Positions 27,974-38,460 of a stretch of DNA of 64,000 nucleotides are shown one piece after another. A program made the translations under genes and the position numbers. The stretch comes from Aptenodytes patagonicus (Eukaryota > Chordata > Aves > Sphenisciformes > Spheniscidae): positions 125,300,294-125,364,293 of the forward strand of contig NC_134949.1 in NCBI RefSeq assembly GCF_965638725.1, read 5' to 3'. Numbering within the stretch: position 1 is the first letter of the stretch; each line of letters opens with the position of its first letter. The notes beneath the pieces were generated by a model. It saw only the letters and a program-made list of their open reading frames with translations, had not been told where the DNA came from and ran no database searches.

Positions 27974-30900
27974 GTAAGTGACGTCACCGCGCCCGCCCCG
28001 CCCCCGTGCCGGCCGGGGGAGGGGGGCGGCGGCCGTTACTAAATCGGGGCCGCGGCCGAGCGCCCGCCGCCTTCCTCCCCTCTCCCCTGGTAGCGGGGCT
28101 GCGGGCCTCGCCCTCGCCTCTGCGCTGCTGCGGGCCTTGCCCTGCCCGCCCGGGCTCTGCCGCCGTCCGCCGAGACAAAGCGGGGGGGGGCGCCCGGCCC
28201 TCGGGTGGCTGAGGAGGGGGTGAGGCCGCGGGACAGGGCGTTACGGAGGCCCTTGCGGAGCGCCCGGTGTTTTGCGGAGGTGGCGTCGCCCCCGCCTGAC
28301 AGCCGAGAGATGAGGTGAAGCGGGGAGGGGGGGCGATGCCGTTTCGGGAGGGCTCCCGGTGCCCGGCGGTACCCGTAACGCATCCCCAGCTGTGACAGGC
28401 AGGGCCTAGTCCTGCCTCTTGCCTGAGGAGAAGCTCGAGAGGCTGATGCTGGGAAGAACTGGCGATGATGAAGCCCGGCACCGTGACAGTGGGTGACTCC
28501 GGCAGCCTCGATTAAGCAGGTCTTTGAAGCAAAGTTCTGGGTAATGAGTTATCAGTGTCTTAAATGAAGCTCCTGAGGCTCCAGCCCTTAGGTTGTTGCG
28601 GGGAATATAAAGGACAGCTTTGCTCAGTCTTGTGTGTTTTCAACAGAGGGACATCTCCGCTGTTGAGAGGGGAGATCAGCGGATGCAGAGATGAAGAAGG
28701 AGTTAGGCATCATAGGAGAAAACCTTAAGTCGCAGTCGCTAATCAGGGTGCCCCCTGGGCTGATCTTAAGCGTTTCTGCGGAAGCGTGGATAACAGAATT
28801 ATGGACCAATAAACTCTGTGACTGCCAAATAAACCTGCACGTGAGCAAGCACGTGAAAATACCTGTCATTCTGCTCTTTCACGCAAATAACTTTGCAGTC
28901 ACACAGATCAGTGCACACTGTTGGCTAATGGATAAAAATCCTTTAAAACATAAATTACTCTTAGCAATTTGGGAAGCTGAACTCGGTGTTACTATAGATG
29001 ACTAACGAAAATCTCTGCTCAACTTTCAGCTGTGGTTCGTGACAAAGTAGTGTAATGTTCTCATTGACTGCAGCACTGAGAACATCATTTGTGGGGAGAA
29101 AATTACACGTGTCTTGAGAAAGCTAGAAAGACTTGCGAAGGAACAGCAAGAAGAAGATTTTAGGTTCTTTGTATCTTCATTTCTATGGTAAAAGGAGTTC
29201 ATTAACCAACAAGCAGGTGGTGCCTCATGAAAAGAAAGTAGGAAAGTAAAAGAAGGGGAGAAAATGTTTGCTAACACGACATGCGATTACCTTCTTACGT
29301 TTCTGTCCGTAGGACATAATTTTTAGCCAAGAAACCAGTAAGATGTTATAAGAAAACTGCCTTTAAACGCATGGGTAAGACGTAAGAAGAATAACTAATG
29401 CAAATTTGTGTTCCTGGTTTTGAGGCAGCGGTAAGGTACTGCGCTGGATGGATCACAACTCTCGGCCAGTATGGCAATTCGTGTGTTTCTAACAGCCCGG
29501 ACTAGGCAATCTGTAATCTAGAGGAGTGATCCCCGACTGGTGAGCCATGCGTTATTGGTGAGGCCTCAAACTGGGCTTCGGTGAATAAAGTTTCCACATT
29601 AACTAGTTTAGACCCTTGCTGAGGCTGCTGGAGCTGGAAATGGGAGTGATGAATGAGCGAAGGGCATTGCTGGAGCTGGAAAGAGCACTGATGAAAAGGA
29701 GTGCTTCCCCGGCCCTTCCTCTCCTGCACGTATCGGCTGCTTGTCATCCAAGCAGCGCGTGATGAGAACTGCAAGGAGGGAGGACAGCGGTTCAGCTCAG
29801 GACGCAGCGGCAGGCAGGCGGGGCCCGGGAGGTTTGAAAGGTCTCGGGAGGCAGCATCATCGAGAGTGGGGAGATGAGGAGATGGAAGCAGAAATAGAGA
29901 AGGAAAAGGCAGTTAGCAACCACAGTTAGAAAAGCTGAAAAATCTGCCTTGCAGGGATGGTAAAACCCTTTTTGGTTTGCTTCAGAACTCTCAGAACAAG
30001 AGAGTAAAAATTCTTTGGCTTTTGGAACATGTTGCAGATGTTAAGCCAAGGTTCTCCTGTGTCTTGGTGAAAGGGCCTTTTTTTATGGGAGGCTTTTGAG
30101 TATGTAAACAGGAGGTCATACTTCATACATATTAAAGAAAATCAGTGGAATTCCGGATAAATAAATATTTCTTTACTTCTTAGATATCCAGATTGTTACA
30201 AAAGGATGCAGAGCAGGAGTCCCAGATGAGAGCTGAAATTCAGAACATGAAGCAAGAACTCTCAACCATTAGTATGATGGATGAGTTTGCTAGATACGCC
30301 CGTCTGGAAAGAAAGATTAACAAAATGACTGACAAGCTTAAAACTCACGGTACGGTGCAATGTTTACCTCCTTTTCTAGTTTCTGAAAAATGTTTTGTCA
30401 AGAATGTTTTCAATTTTAAGTATATTTCTCCTTCAGCTTTTTTCTTCCCCCTCTTATCCATTTCCTTCTTTTTTTCTTTCTGTCTTTTTTTTCTTTAAAC
30501 TTTTTTGAGAGCTTGCTTTTGTCTTTCAGTTGTGCATAGTTCTGCATACACTGATAAGGGAGTGATGTAGATGTAAAATTTTTCTTACAAAGAATTTCCT
30601 GGGCTTCAGTGTGTAATTATTTACTCTTTCTCAGTGATGCTCATCACTGAACCATGTTTTGAATAAGCCGAGGAAGTCCTCTGCTGCCTATCTTCACTGC
30701 AAAAGGATGCACTGCTTGGTTGGGGCTATTTGGGTGGTGTGCTACAAAATGCTAGAGAGAAAAAACGTTGGCCTGTAAGGTGGCCAGATGAGATCTCTCC
30801 TCTCATTTTGCAGTCCTGTTTGATCTTACGCAGCAGCTTTTGCGATAGAGCTGTAGTGCTTTGCCTCGATTAGGATTTTACGGTAGCGTAGTCCATCATC

Positions 30901-33900
30901 TTGTGGTAGAAAGTACGCGTAAGCCTTTGGCACCAGAGCTTTTGCTCTTGTCTTTGCCCAAACTCACTAACTGCTCCTAACAGGATAGGAGACTACTTGC
31001 TTTGTCCGCTTCCTCTGTGCGGAATGGATGGATGTTTATAGGCTCCTTGCTTGGAGAAAGGACAATATTTACAACTGGCAGGTTTGGATTGCTTTCAGTA
31101 GTATTATTCTTAACCCAATAATTGCAATTAAACTAGATTTGAGTGGTTTGCTTAACAACCAACAACGTTGTTTTAGAAAACTTGAGGCCACCGTTACGTT
31201 TGAAGATGTGCTGTCTTCGCCGGGCTTCTTTATATTGCTCTGAGGTGCTGGAACAGAACTAAAACAGGCATGAGAAGTTTGAATACTGAACCTGACCAAG
31301 GTTCCTTCAGTGAAGGAATAGGCTTAACCTTGTTCCTGAATGAAGTAAGGCAAAAAGTACATCTGCTAAAGCCGTCATTCTCCCCTTTTAGGAAAGGGAA
31401 AAATTTACTTTACGCTTCATCTGAAGCAGGTTCTTAAATTAGTAGCCACGGTGACTGTTCTCATTTGGGCATAGTGCTCTTGATTATGCGTGACATTTCT
31501 TTGTCTAGGATATCAGCGTTTTGCAACTTTTCATAGTAGCATTAATAGGAAACTATGGTGTGGTACGGACCTAGCATTTTCTTGCAGAAGGGTACTTTCA
31601 ATATAGCTATGAGTCATTTGAAAAGAGATTTTTAAACAGTGTAATGGCCTGATTTGAAGAGTGAAATATTAATACGTTAATAGTTTTATGTAAGTGTAAT
31701 TCACTATTATAAATAATGCAGTGATTTTTTTTTTAACAGTGAAAGCACGAACTGCCCAATTAGCCAAAATAAAGTGGGTTATAAATATCGTGTTCTACAT
31801 CTTACAAGTAAGTAAATATTTTATTATGAATACAAATTACTAAACCAAATCCTCAGTAGTGTTACAATTCTCTCCTGCATTTATTGGCTGATGGTGAGTC
31901 ACACAGGTGTTTGATATTCCAATGACATAGCGCATGCCAAACTGAAACAGTTTCTTGAAATAGAAGGGAGAGATGTTGCTGGTAAGGTCTGGTAGTTGTG
32001 GGTGGAAGGAGTTTTGAGTTTTCATTTTAGCTATGTGTTTCTGGTTTTGAGATGACAAGATAGGAGTTTGTCTTGGCTCTTTCATCACTGTTTTGGTTTG
32101 TTGGGTTTTTTTTTTTTTTCATTTATATATGGCACCGGACCCAGGAAAGTTCTGATACCTGTAAATATATTTTGCTTATGTTTTTGAAAACAAAATGTGC
32201 TTTTGATGAGGATGCAAATCTCCACTTACAGCTGCCACACATTTTGCTACGGTGCCTCATCAGATTGTCTCTGTAGTTCAGACTTGATGCCAAAGAACTG
32301 TCTGCTAATAAGGATGACAGCGGTTAACCTGGAGATGTCTTTAGGGTAATGTTAAAGCTGGTTGGATTCCTAGCAGGCAAGGATTATGGCTAAAAACCAT
32401 CATCAGAACTTAACAGTTACTATCACTATGTTTGTCTGTGATAGACTGGAACCAGGGTCTCAAAAGAAAGCAGTATTTTCCAGCGTCTCACTGCTACCTC
32501 TTAATATTGTGTATAAAGTTAAGATCATACTAAGTTTAAAAATATGTAAACCAATGTAAAATAACAAAGAAACTATTCTCTTTAATTAGAATTTGTGATT
32601 TACTGCTTCAAAATAGTGGTGGAAATGTACTTTGATGTGTATTATTATCCAAGCTAACAAAAATTTCAATTCTAGGCTGCCTTGATGATCTCTCTCATTT
32701 GGAAGTACTATTCTGAGCCCGTTACAGTGCTTCCAAGCAAATGGCTCGCTCCGCTGGAGCGCTTGGTAGCCTTTCCTACGGGGGTGGCAGGTAAGAACTG
32801 TACAGTAGAAAAAATACATTTCCCGAGCCCGTGTGGATGCTGACAATGTAGTGATGAAGAGCACACACAGATTAGAAGCACTGCTTCTGTACGTTTCTTC
32901 GAACTCCCGTAATGCAGGGAGGAGTTTCAGACATTTGATCAGCTGTTTCCTATGTAGTCAATGAAATGGCCTATTTGACATTTTTATTTCTTCTCAAACA
33001 GTGCAGCTTTATCTTAGTATGAAATAGACCCTGGAGAAGGTTTCGAATCGGAAATATTTTTATATTAAGGAGTCCACTGAAATAGCAGAATTGGGTTTAA
33101 AAATGGGCAAATACTTCATAGGTCTGTATCGCTTACGTGTGTTTCTTATAAACTGCTGGGGTTTCATAGTAGTGTAACTCCAGAACGATTTAGGTATGCT
33201 CCCTCTTGCCATTTTGTCTTGTCCGTTCCCAGCCTTTCTCCCATCGTGCTCCTGTTGCATTTTTACCTACTTAAATCCTTCTCTTTTGGGCAGTTTAACG
33301 AATTAATGATCAGAACGGTATCACAGGTTGTAGATAGCTGTTTCTGAGTGAAAAGCGTGCTGGTTCTATGCTAACGGGGTAAGTAGACAGGCAGAATGCC
33401 AGGACAATGTAGTGTGGAAATTTGCCATCGAGCTAAAATGCTGCTGGTGAATCTTCATGTCAGGCTAGTAAGTCCCAACTGCCTTAGAAGGAATTCCAAA
33501 ATATGTTGTTGGAATTGTATGTTGTTGTCTCTTTAATAGCTGGCTAGAGAATGATTTGTATCCCGCAAGCTTACTGGACCGGAGAGGAGCCTGCTTCTGT
33601 GCAGGGTGGGGGAATAGTCCTTGGAAGACATTTATTTAAATAGCATTTGAAGGGATTTAAAAAGGTTGACATCCATGTCTGCCTTCAAATCTCCTTTTTT
33701 GTCTTGGCTGATAGTCAGAGTAAAGAGATCGCTTTTGAATTCTAGGTGATAAACACAAAAAAGTCTAAAAATCACCAAAAAGGTAGTTTCTTCACGTGTG
33801 TGCTATGAATAGCTATGTATTCTGTGATACTATGTAGCATGATTCTATATAGTCTGCAATATGGATGTGCTGTATATTGCAGTCAGGGCACACCCTCTAT

Positions 33901-34546
33901 TCCATCATACCAATGCAAATTTCTGTGCTGCTAGTTCGAATGACGGGACCCTTTAAAACAGCAGTGCAAGGCGTCTGGGTCAGTAGCGAAGGTCTCAGTG
34001 GAGTTTTTCTGTATAGCTGTATGGGGAGCAAGGGGAAAGGAGAGAAGTGTGGACTTAATACTTTTTAAAAGACTAATTTAAATTTCGGAGGAAATTTACT
34101 TTTTACCTATCTCAAATCTTGAATTTAGGTTCTAGCAAAGTATTCTGTTGCTTGCCATGCCTTAGACATTTTCTATTAGGTCACAGCAAATGTTTTTAGA
34201 AGCTGTGGGTTGTATATACCGCACTTTGGCTCACATTCGTGTTATTTGGTGCTCTTTTCCCCAGACAATCTTCAGGTTTTCTCGGGACCAGCGTGGAGTT
34301 AGCTGCCATCCCTTGAATGCATTTGTATCTAAAAAGAAAGATGTTTTGTTCCTGTTCACCTCATAACTCTTAAGTTTCATTTTTTTACACTTCCAAAGTT
34401 GTTTTCAGAAGCTTGTGTTCTTCAGGGTTCTTGATGCCATGACTGAAACTGTGGTTTTTTTATCTCTTTCAGGTGGTGTTGGAATTACATGTTGGCTTGT
34501 GGTTTGTAATAAAGTTGTAGCTATCATGCTACACCCTTTCAGCTGA
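27884..34546 (+). CDS. GET1: GET1 (WRB), ER receptor subunit for tail-anchored protein insertion (complete)
   Basis: GET1/WRB with GET2/CAML forms the ER-membrane receptor and insertase that takes tail-anchored proteins from the GET3/TRC40 ATPase. Exons 27884-27973, 30184-30349, 31740-31807, 32676-32790, 34473-34546; 513 nt, 170 aa plus stop. Human WRB is 174 aa; the difference is in the N-terminal tail. Layout: luminal start MAESGA, membrane segment 1 (WLLVLSSVFLCNALKILLPS), cytosolic coiled coil (about 31-98) that docks GET3, with the conserved MMDEFARYARLERKINKMTD, segment 2 (WVINIVFYILQAALMISLIW), loop SEPVTVLPSKWLAPLERLVA, segment 3 (GVGITCWLVVCNKVVAIMLH), C-terminal PFS. The Met at 27884 is chosen because it immediately precedes the conserved first membrane segment; upstream in-frame codons are CpG-island promoter. 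Confidence 0.97.
27979..27986. promoter_or_regulatory. CRE palindrome TGACGTCA just after the GET1 exon 1 donor
   Basis: A perfect 8-bp cAMP-response element in a CpG island, starting 6 bases past the end of GET1 exon 1. CREB/ATF binding there is inferred from the motif only. Confidence 0.55.
30184..30349 (+). CDS. GET1: GET1 coding exon 2 (coiled coil)
   Basis: 166 nt between TTCTTAG and GTACGG, ending in phase 1. It encodes ISRLLQKDAEQESQMRAEIQ through the MMDEFARYARLERK core of the GET3-binding coiled coil. Confidence 0.97.
31740..31807 (+). CDS. GET1: GET1 coding exon 3
   Basis: 68 nt between TTTTAACAG and GTAAGT. It encodes VKARTAQLAKIKWVINIVFY and then ILQ, the end of the coiled coil and the start of transmembrane segment 2. 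Confidence 0.96.
32676..32790 (+). CDS. GET1: GET1 coding exon 4
   Basis: 115 nt between TTCTAG and GTAAGA. It encodes AALMISLIWKYYSEPVTVLP and SKWLAPLERLVAFPTGVAG. It ends in phase 1. Confidence 0.96.
34473..34546 (+). CDS. GET1: GET1 coding exon 5 and stop
   Basis: 74 nt after CTTTCAG, encoding GVGITCWLVVCNKVVAIMLH and then PFS, with TGA at 34544-34546. This is the third membrane segment. Confidence 0.96.
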
Positions 34547-36175
34547 AGGAATCCTAGTAATCCATGGAGTCCTCAACTACATTTTCATTATCACTGTTTT
34601 AAATGAATTAAAACAAAAAAAAAAAAAAGGGAACAGTTGTCTTCCATGAGACTAGGTCTGAGATAATCTCTTTGTTACTTCATTTGGATATCAGTCAGTA
34701 TTCCTTTTGATTTATTTAACCTTTCCTTAGTTTTTCAGTTTGGTGGTCAGTTTTCAAAGAATAGCATTGCTGTTTATGGAACCTCGTGTCTATTTCGACA
34801 AGTATGAACACTGATTCATGGCAGAACCATAAGACTTTGTCATAGCATATATTCACCAAAACCTAAAAGTGCTGGATTTATCTTTTTAAGTTGGAAAGGC
34901 ACTGGCATTAGGAATTAATTTGGGAGCTTTGCTGTTTCTTTGCTGCATAATATGGCAGTTTCACCCAAAGGTGGGATTATATTTGGTGTCAAGTGGTACT
35001 AGAGGATAGAGGTAGGTGGTTTGGTTGGCCTAGCATAAAACAGAATTAGTTTCCTCCTTGTTACGTTTTACACTAGAACTGGTGTGTTCTTGGGCTGTCT
35101 TAGAAAATGTGTTATTGATATATACGCAGAATCAACCCTTAAGAGGCTCACTCAGTTGCCGAGTAGAGGATGGCTGGCTACTTTTTCCTCCCTGACTTAA
35201 AATTCATCGAACGCTTGAATTTTTTCCTACTTTTATTGATAACTGACCTTTCCTTCCTTGACAGTTTTTGTGCTTCCCAAACTGAGTGAGGATCACTGAA
35301 ACTATTTCCTTCCGTGTTTTGGGAGGGAAGGTCTGGCCAACCTTCTCAAGCTCCATGTTAAGAAAGAGAAAGTAGGGAACAGCGCTGTTCCTTCGGAGGA
35401 GTACATTTCTAAGGGCTTTAGCATATATTAATGACAGTCCAGGATAGCCCTTAACAGCTATGTAAATGTAAAACGGCAAATCGGTGATTTAAATGTCTGA
35501 AGTAGTAACAGAACGGTAGCAAGCAGAGGGAGGAGGGAAAACAATTTTCTCTTTTGGAGTAAATCCTTCTTGCTGTATTTAGGTACAGGAAACAGCCACA
35601 ATATTTTGAAAGTAAAGGCGGACAGAATTCTTCCTAGGACCGTGCCTGTAGAACAGCGACAGAGTTGCGTTCTCTTCATGCTACAGTGGTATCTGCAACC
35701 CTGCCATTCCTGCCCCATAAGACAAATAGGTGGTTTATAAAGTTCTTGTTCCACACCTCCTCTGTTTTGGGTTTTTCTTTTTGACACGAGCCTGAACAAA
35801 GCTCTAGGGGACACCTTTCCCTCTTCTGCTGGGCTTTGGCAGTTCTGGTTCAGCTTCCCACGCTGTACAGCAGAATGCATCTGTTACGTTATTTCAGGTC
35901 CTTTGCCTCCCTGCAGGAAGGGGCTAGAGCCCCTCCATAATTAGCGCTGCCTTTAGAAATTAGTTCAAAAGGTCATGATGCATCATGCGCGTGTGTGTAT
36001 ATATGCATGAAATGTTTTTGGTTTTTTTTTTTTAAATGTTAAATCTAAAAAAGAATTGGTTTTATATTAGGGATTACATTTAGCCAACATGAAAATAGAT
36101 GCATTAAATATCATCAAGAAAAAAAATGTTGTGGTTGAATGTTAGGTATAGTTGTGTTTTTATTAACGAAATAAA
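34547..36175 (+). other. Probable GET1 3' UTR
   Basis: About 1.6 kb after the GET1 stop without another gene, ending at a plus-strand AATAAA (36170-36175). It holds an A14 run at about 34615-34628. An AATAAA also occurs inside the last coding exon (34508-34513) but is too early to be the end. The extent is inferred. Confidence 0.5.
36170..36175 (+). terminator. Candidate GET1 polyadenylation signal
   Basis: Canonical AATAAA about 1.6 kb downstream of the GET1 stop. An A/C-only low-complexity tract begins about 60 bases further on. Confidence 0.5.
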
Positions 36176-36233
36176 GCTTTTCAACCCATCTCAAGTTTTC
36201 TAATCCATTTTTCAATGTTAATTACAGTTTTCC

Positions 36234-36319
36234 TAAAAAAAAAAACAAAAACAAAACCAAACAAAAACAACCCAAAACCACAAACAAACCTGAAAACCCA
36301 AACCAACAACCCCCCCCCA
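36234..36319. repeat. A/C-rich low-complexity tract
   Basis: About 85 bases made almost entirely of A and C, opening with A11 and closing with a C run. It lies between the GET1 polyadenylation signal and the LCA5L 3' side. Confidence 0.85.
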
Positions 36320-37879
36320 TGTTCTTGCATAAGGAGATACTGTTGGAATCAACAGGCCTAATTTATTATTTCTTTGAAGCATTCAGGACAGATTATTTAA
36401 CGATGACATTGACGTATTTCTGAATCTAAAGAGGTGGCTAATGGTATTTCTACTTAGCTTGTTGCGGAGTTTAACACAGTGAAGTCAAGGAAAGCAGCAG
36501 CATTTAAAATCCTCCCAGCGGCATTTGCTGTTTATCCAGACTTAGCATGGGGTCACCAGAGGCGCGGTTTGTTGGCTGCTGTGGTCAAACACTTGGGTGA
36601 GTGAGGGCAAAAAGGCTTTTGGTCATCTAGTCAGTACAAGCAGGAGCGCTGGATTACGTATGCTTGTTTGCTCTTAGCTTTGGGACAGCAGTAAAGGCAC
36701 CGTGGAAGTAGGAATAGTTTGTAGAAGAGAACACCTACCCTTCTGACTACACAAAGTCATTCTTGGAAACCTGCCCGCTGTAGAGCTCAAGCACTGCTTC
36801 AAGAAAAACCTTTGAGATTTTGAAAAGAAGTATGCCGCAAGTAGGTTCGGATCTAAATGTCTTAATCACCTTTTGCGGTACAGTTTTTTGAAGTTTTGGT
36901 TTTTTTAAGTGCTACTGTCTTTTAAAATTAATAGAATACACACAGTTTTGCCTAACTTCACATTTTAGCAAACGTTTCATGAATTACTATGAGGAACAAA
37001 ACATAATCCTCCTACCCTCGCTTACATAACCTTAAACACAGGATTTTTAAAGGCTTTTTGAGAACTGGATATGCCTGACTTCTCCAAAACAATGGTTTAC
37101 TCTTGCACATTCATCTTTGGATGTCAGCTGTGGAAGTTACCAGGCACGCTGCTTTGATAAGTTCTAACAGTGGAAAAGAATGAAGCTTTAGAGCTTTATA
37201 ATGCTAGTGAAAACAATCTAATAGCAAGTTATTTTTATTATGTGTGAATTCTGGAAGCTATTTCAGGAGTGAAGAAAATAAAAAATTATTTTCTTTTATT
37301 GCATTGTTGGTACTAACCCAATAATGAACCTTATGAAAGCAGATTGCTCACTTCAGCTAGCTAACAAATAATCATCAGCTTCAAAACTCAAACTGCAGAG
37401 AGAATGCAAAAAAACTGGAAATTACAAAACAAGGACTAACTTGAACACCTGATAGCAGGTAAAAATGTCGTAGTTGTTAAGGCACCTTACTAAGATGCAT
37501 ATGCGTGCACATGCACGCACACAGACCAGGAACAGAGGAATGTTCTTTTGTGACAGCGGATTTGACTATCATTTTGGAAAAATCTTCAAAAGAAATTCTC
37601 GGTACTTGTAAGATTTAATGTGCATTTAATGATGGTAAAACCATTGTTTTTAAAAAAACGTTTTAAATGATCCATACTTCTAGAGTAAAGGTAAGTTGAT
37701 GTACTTAACCTACTACCAAACAAAGTAATTAGTTTGTGTATTCTCATGACGATTTCATTGGTGTTAGAGGCTTTACGTTATGAACTGGTTAGTAGTGGTG
37801 GTTTGAAATTCGGCTTGGGTAATCCTGCACCCTTTCACTTCTCCATTCCTCTCATGTTGGAACTTGAATGGTTGTCTCT
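36320..37879. other. GET1-LCA5L tail-to-tail interval
   Basis: No exon recognised. The higher-coordinate part should hold the LCA5L 3' UTR: minus-strand AATAAA candidates lie at 37295-37300 and 37234-37239, about 580-650 bases past the LCA5L stop. The rest looks like plain AT-rich intergenic DNA. Confidence 0.5.
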
Positions 37880-38460
37880 TCAAACACAGCCTGGTCCAAA
37901 GAGTTCTTTCATAAGACTGTTTTTCCTGTCAGCGAATGTCCTGTGGGCGCAGCCTTCCGCTTCAGTGGAACTGTCCTTCCACCCTGTTTTGGTAACTTTA
38001 CCAAAAGATGGTTCGTATCGCCCAAAGGAATTTTTCACTTTTGATCCAGCTGTTTCACCGCACTCCTGACCTGCATGCCTGTGGTTCCAAAGACTGCCTT
38101 TTTTGGATTTTGTACCTGATGTAGGAAGCCCGTGGTGCAAATTCTCAGTAGCTTCTGAGAATATGTATTTTTTTTTCAGCCTAATGAGCATTTTGTTCCT
38201 TGGACCTGGAGTTACATGTTTGCTCTCCGCCTTCTCACTGTTATTTAGCTGTTCATCTGGCTTTTTTCCTTCTCTCTCATATTCTTCCACTGCATCTTCC
38301 TCTTCACTGCTCTCTTTTACACTGTCACTTAGAGGAGTCTGTTCAGTTTTCATCAGTTTTTTCAGCTCCCGTTCAAGCAAACCTGTCTCTTCTTTGTCTT
38401 CTTTCATAAATTCCAAGCAAGTGTATTCTTCCATCAGTAGTCTGCCCTCCCTTAAATACT
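37880..38460 (-). CDS. LCA5L: LCA5L last coding exon and stop
   Basis: 581 nt after TTTTAG. It starts YLREGRLLMEEYTCLEFMKE, has an acidic stretch (SSEEEDAVEEYEREGKK), then SEATENLHHGLPTSG, YEPSFGK and NSLMKELFGPGCV, with TGA at 37880-37882. In human the protein goes on with VLKTDQ and about 60 more residues. Here another frame reads VLKRQPF just past the stop and stays open for about 25 codons, suggesting that a single-base loss shortened the tail. Confidence 0.94.

Larger units (their letters stand above)
26380..28400. promoter_or_regulatory. CpG island with bidirectional HMGN1/GET1 promoter
   Basis: A very CpG-rich stretch holding HMGN1 coding exons 1-4 (minus) and GET1 coding exon 1 (plus). 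The start codons at 27248 and 27884 leave 635 bp for two 5' UTRs and the promoter. Between them: an inverted CCAAT box (ATTGG, 27681-27685), an E-box GTCACGTG (27695-27702), a second CACGTG (near 27760), GC boxes and poly-C/G runs; no TATA box. A further CACGTGAC lies at 26828-26835 in HMGN1 intron 1. Head-to-head arrangement is as in human. Confidence 0.85.

Noticed and set aside
27049-27987. 312-codon minus-strand frame opposite GET1 exon 1
   Set aside because: Arg/Gly/Pro composition artefact in the same island, antisense to a real exon.
26816-28042. 408-codon plus-strand frame across the HMGN1/GET1 promoter
   Set aside because: A CpG-island artefact. Only its last part (from 27884) is real, as GET1 exon 1.
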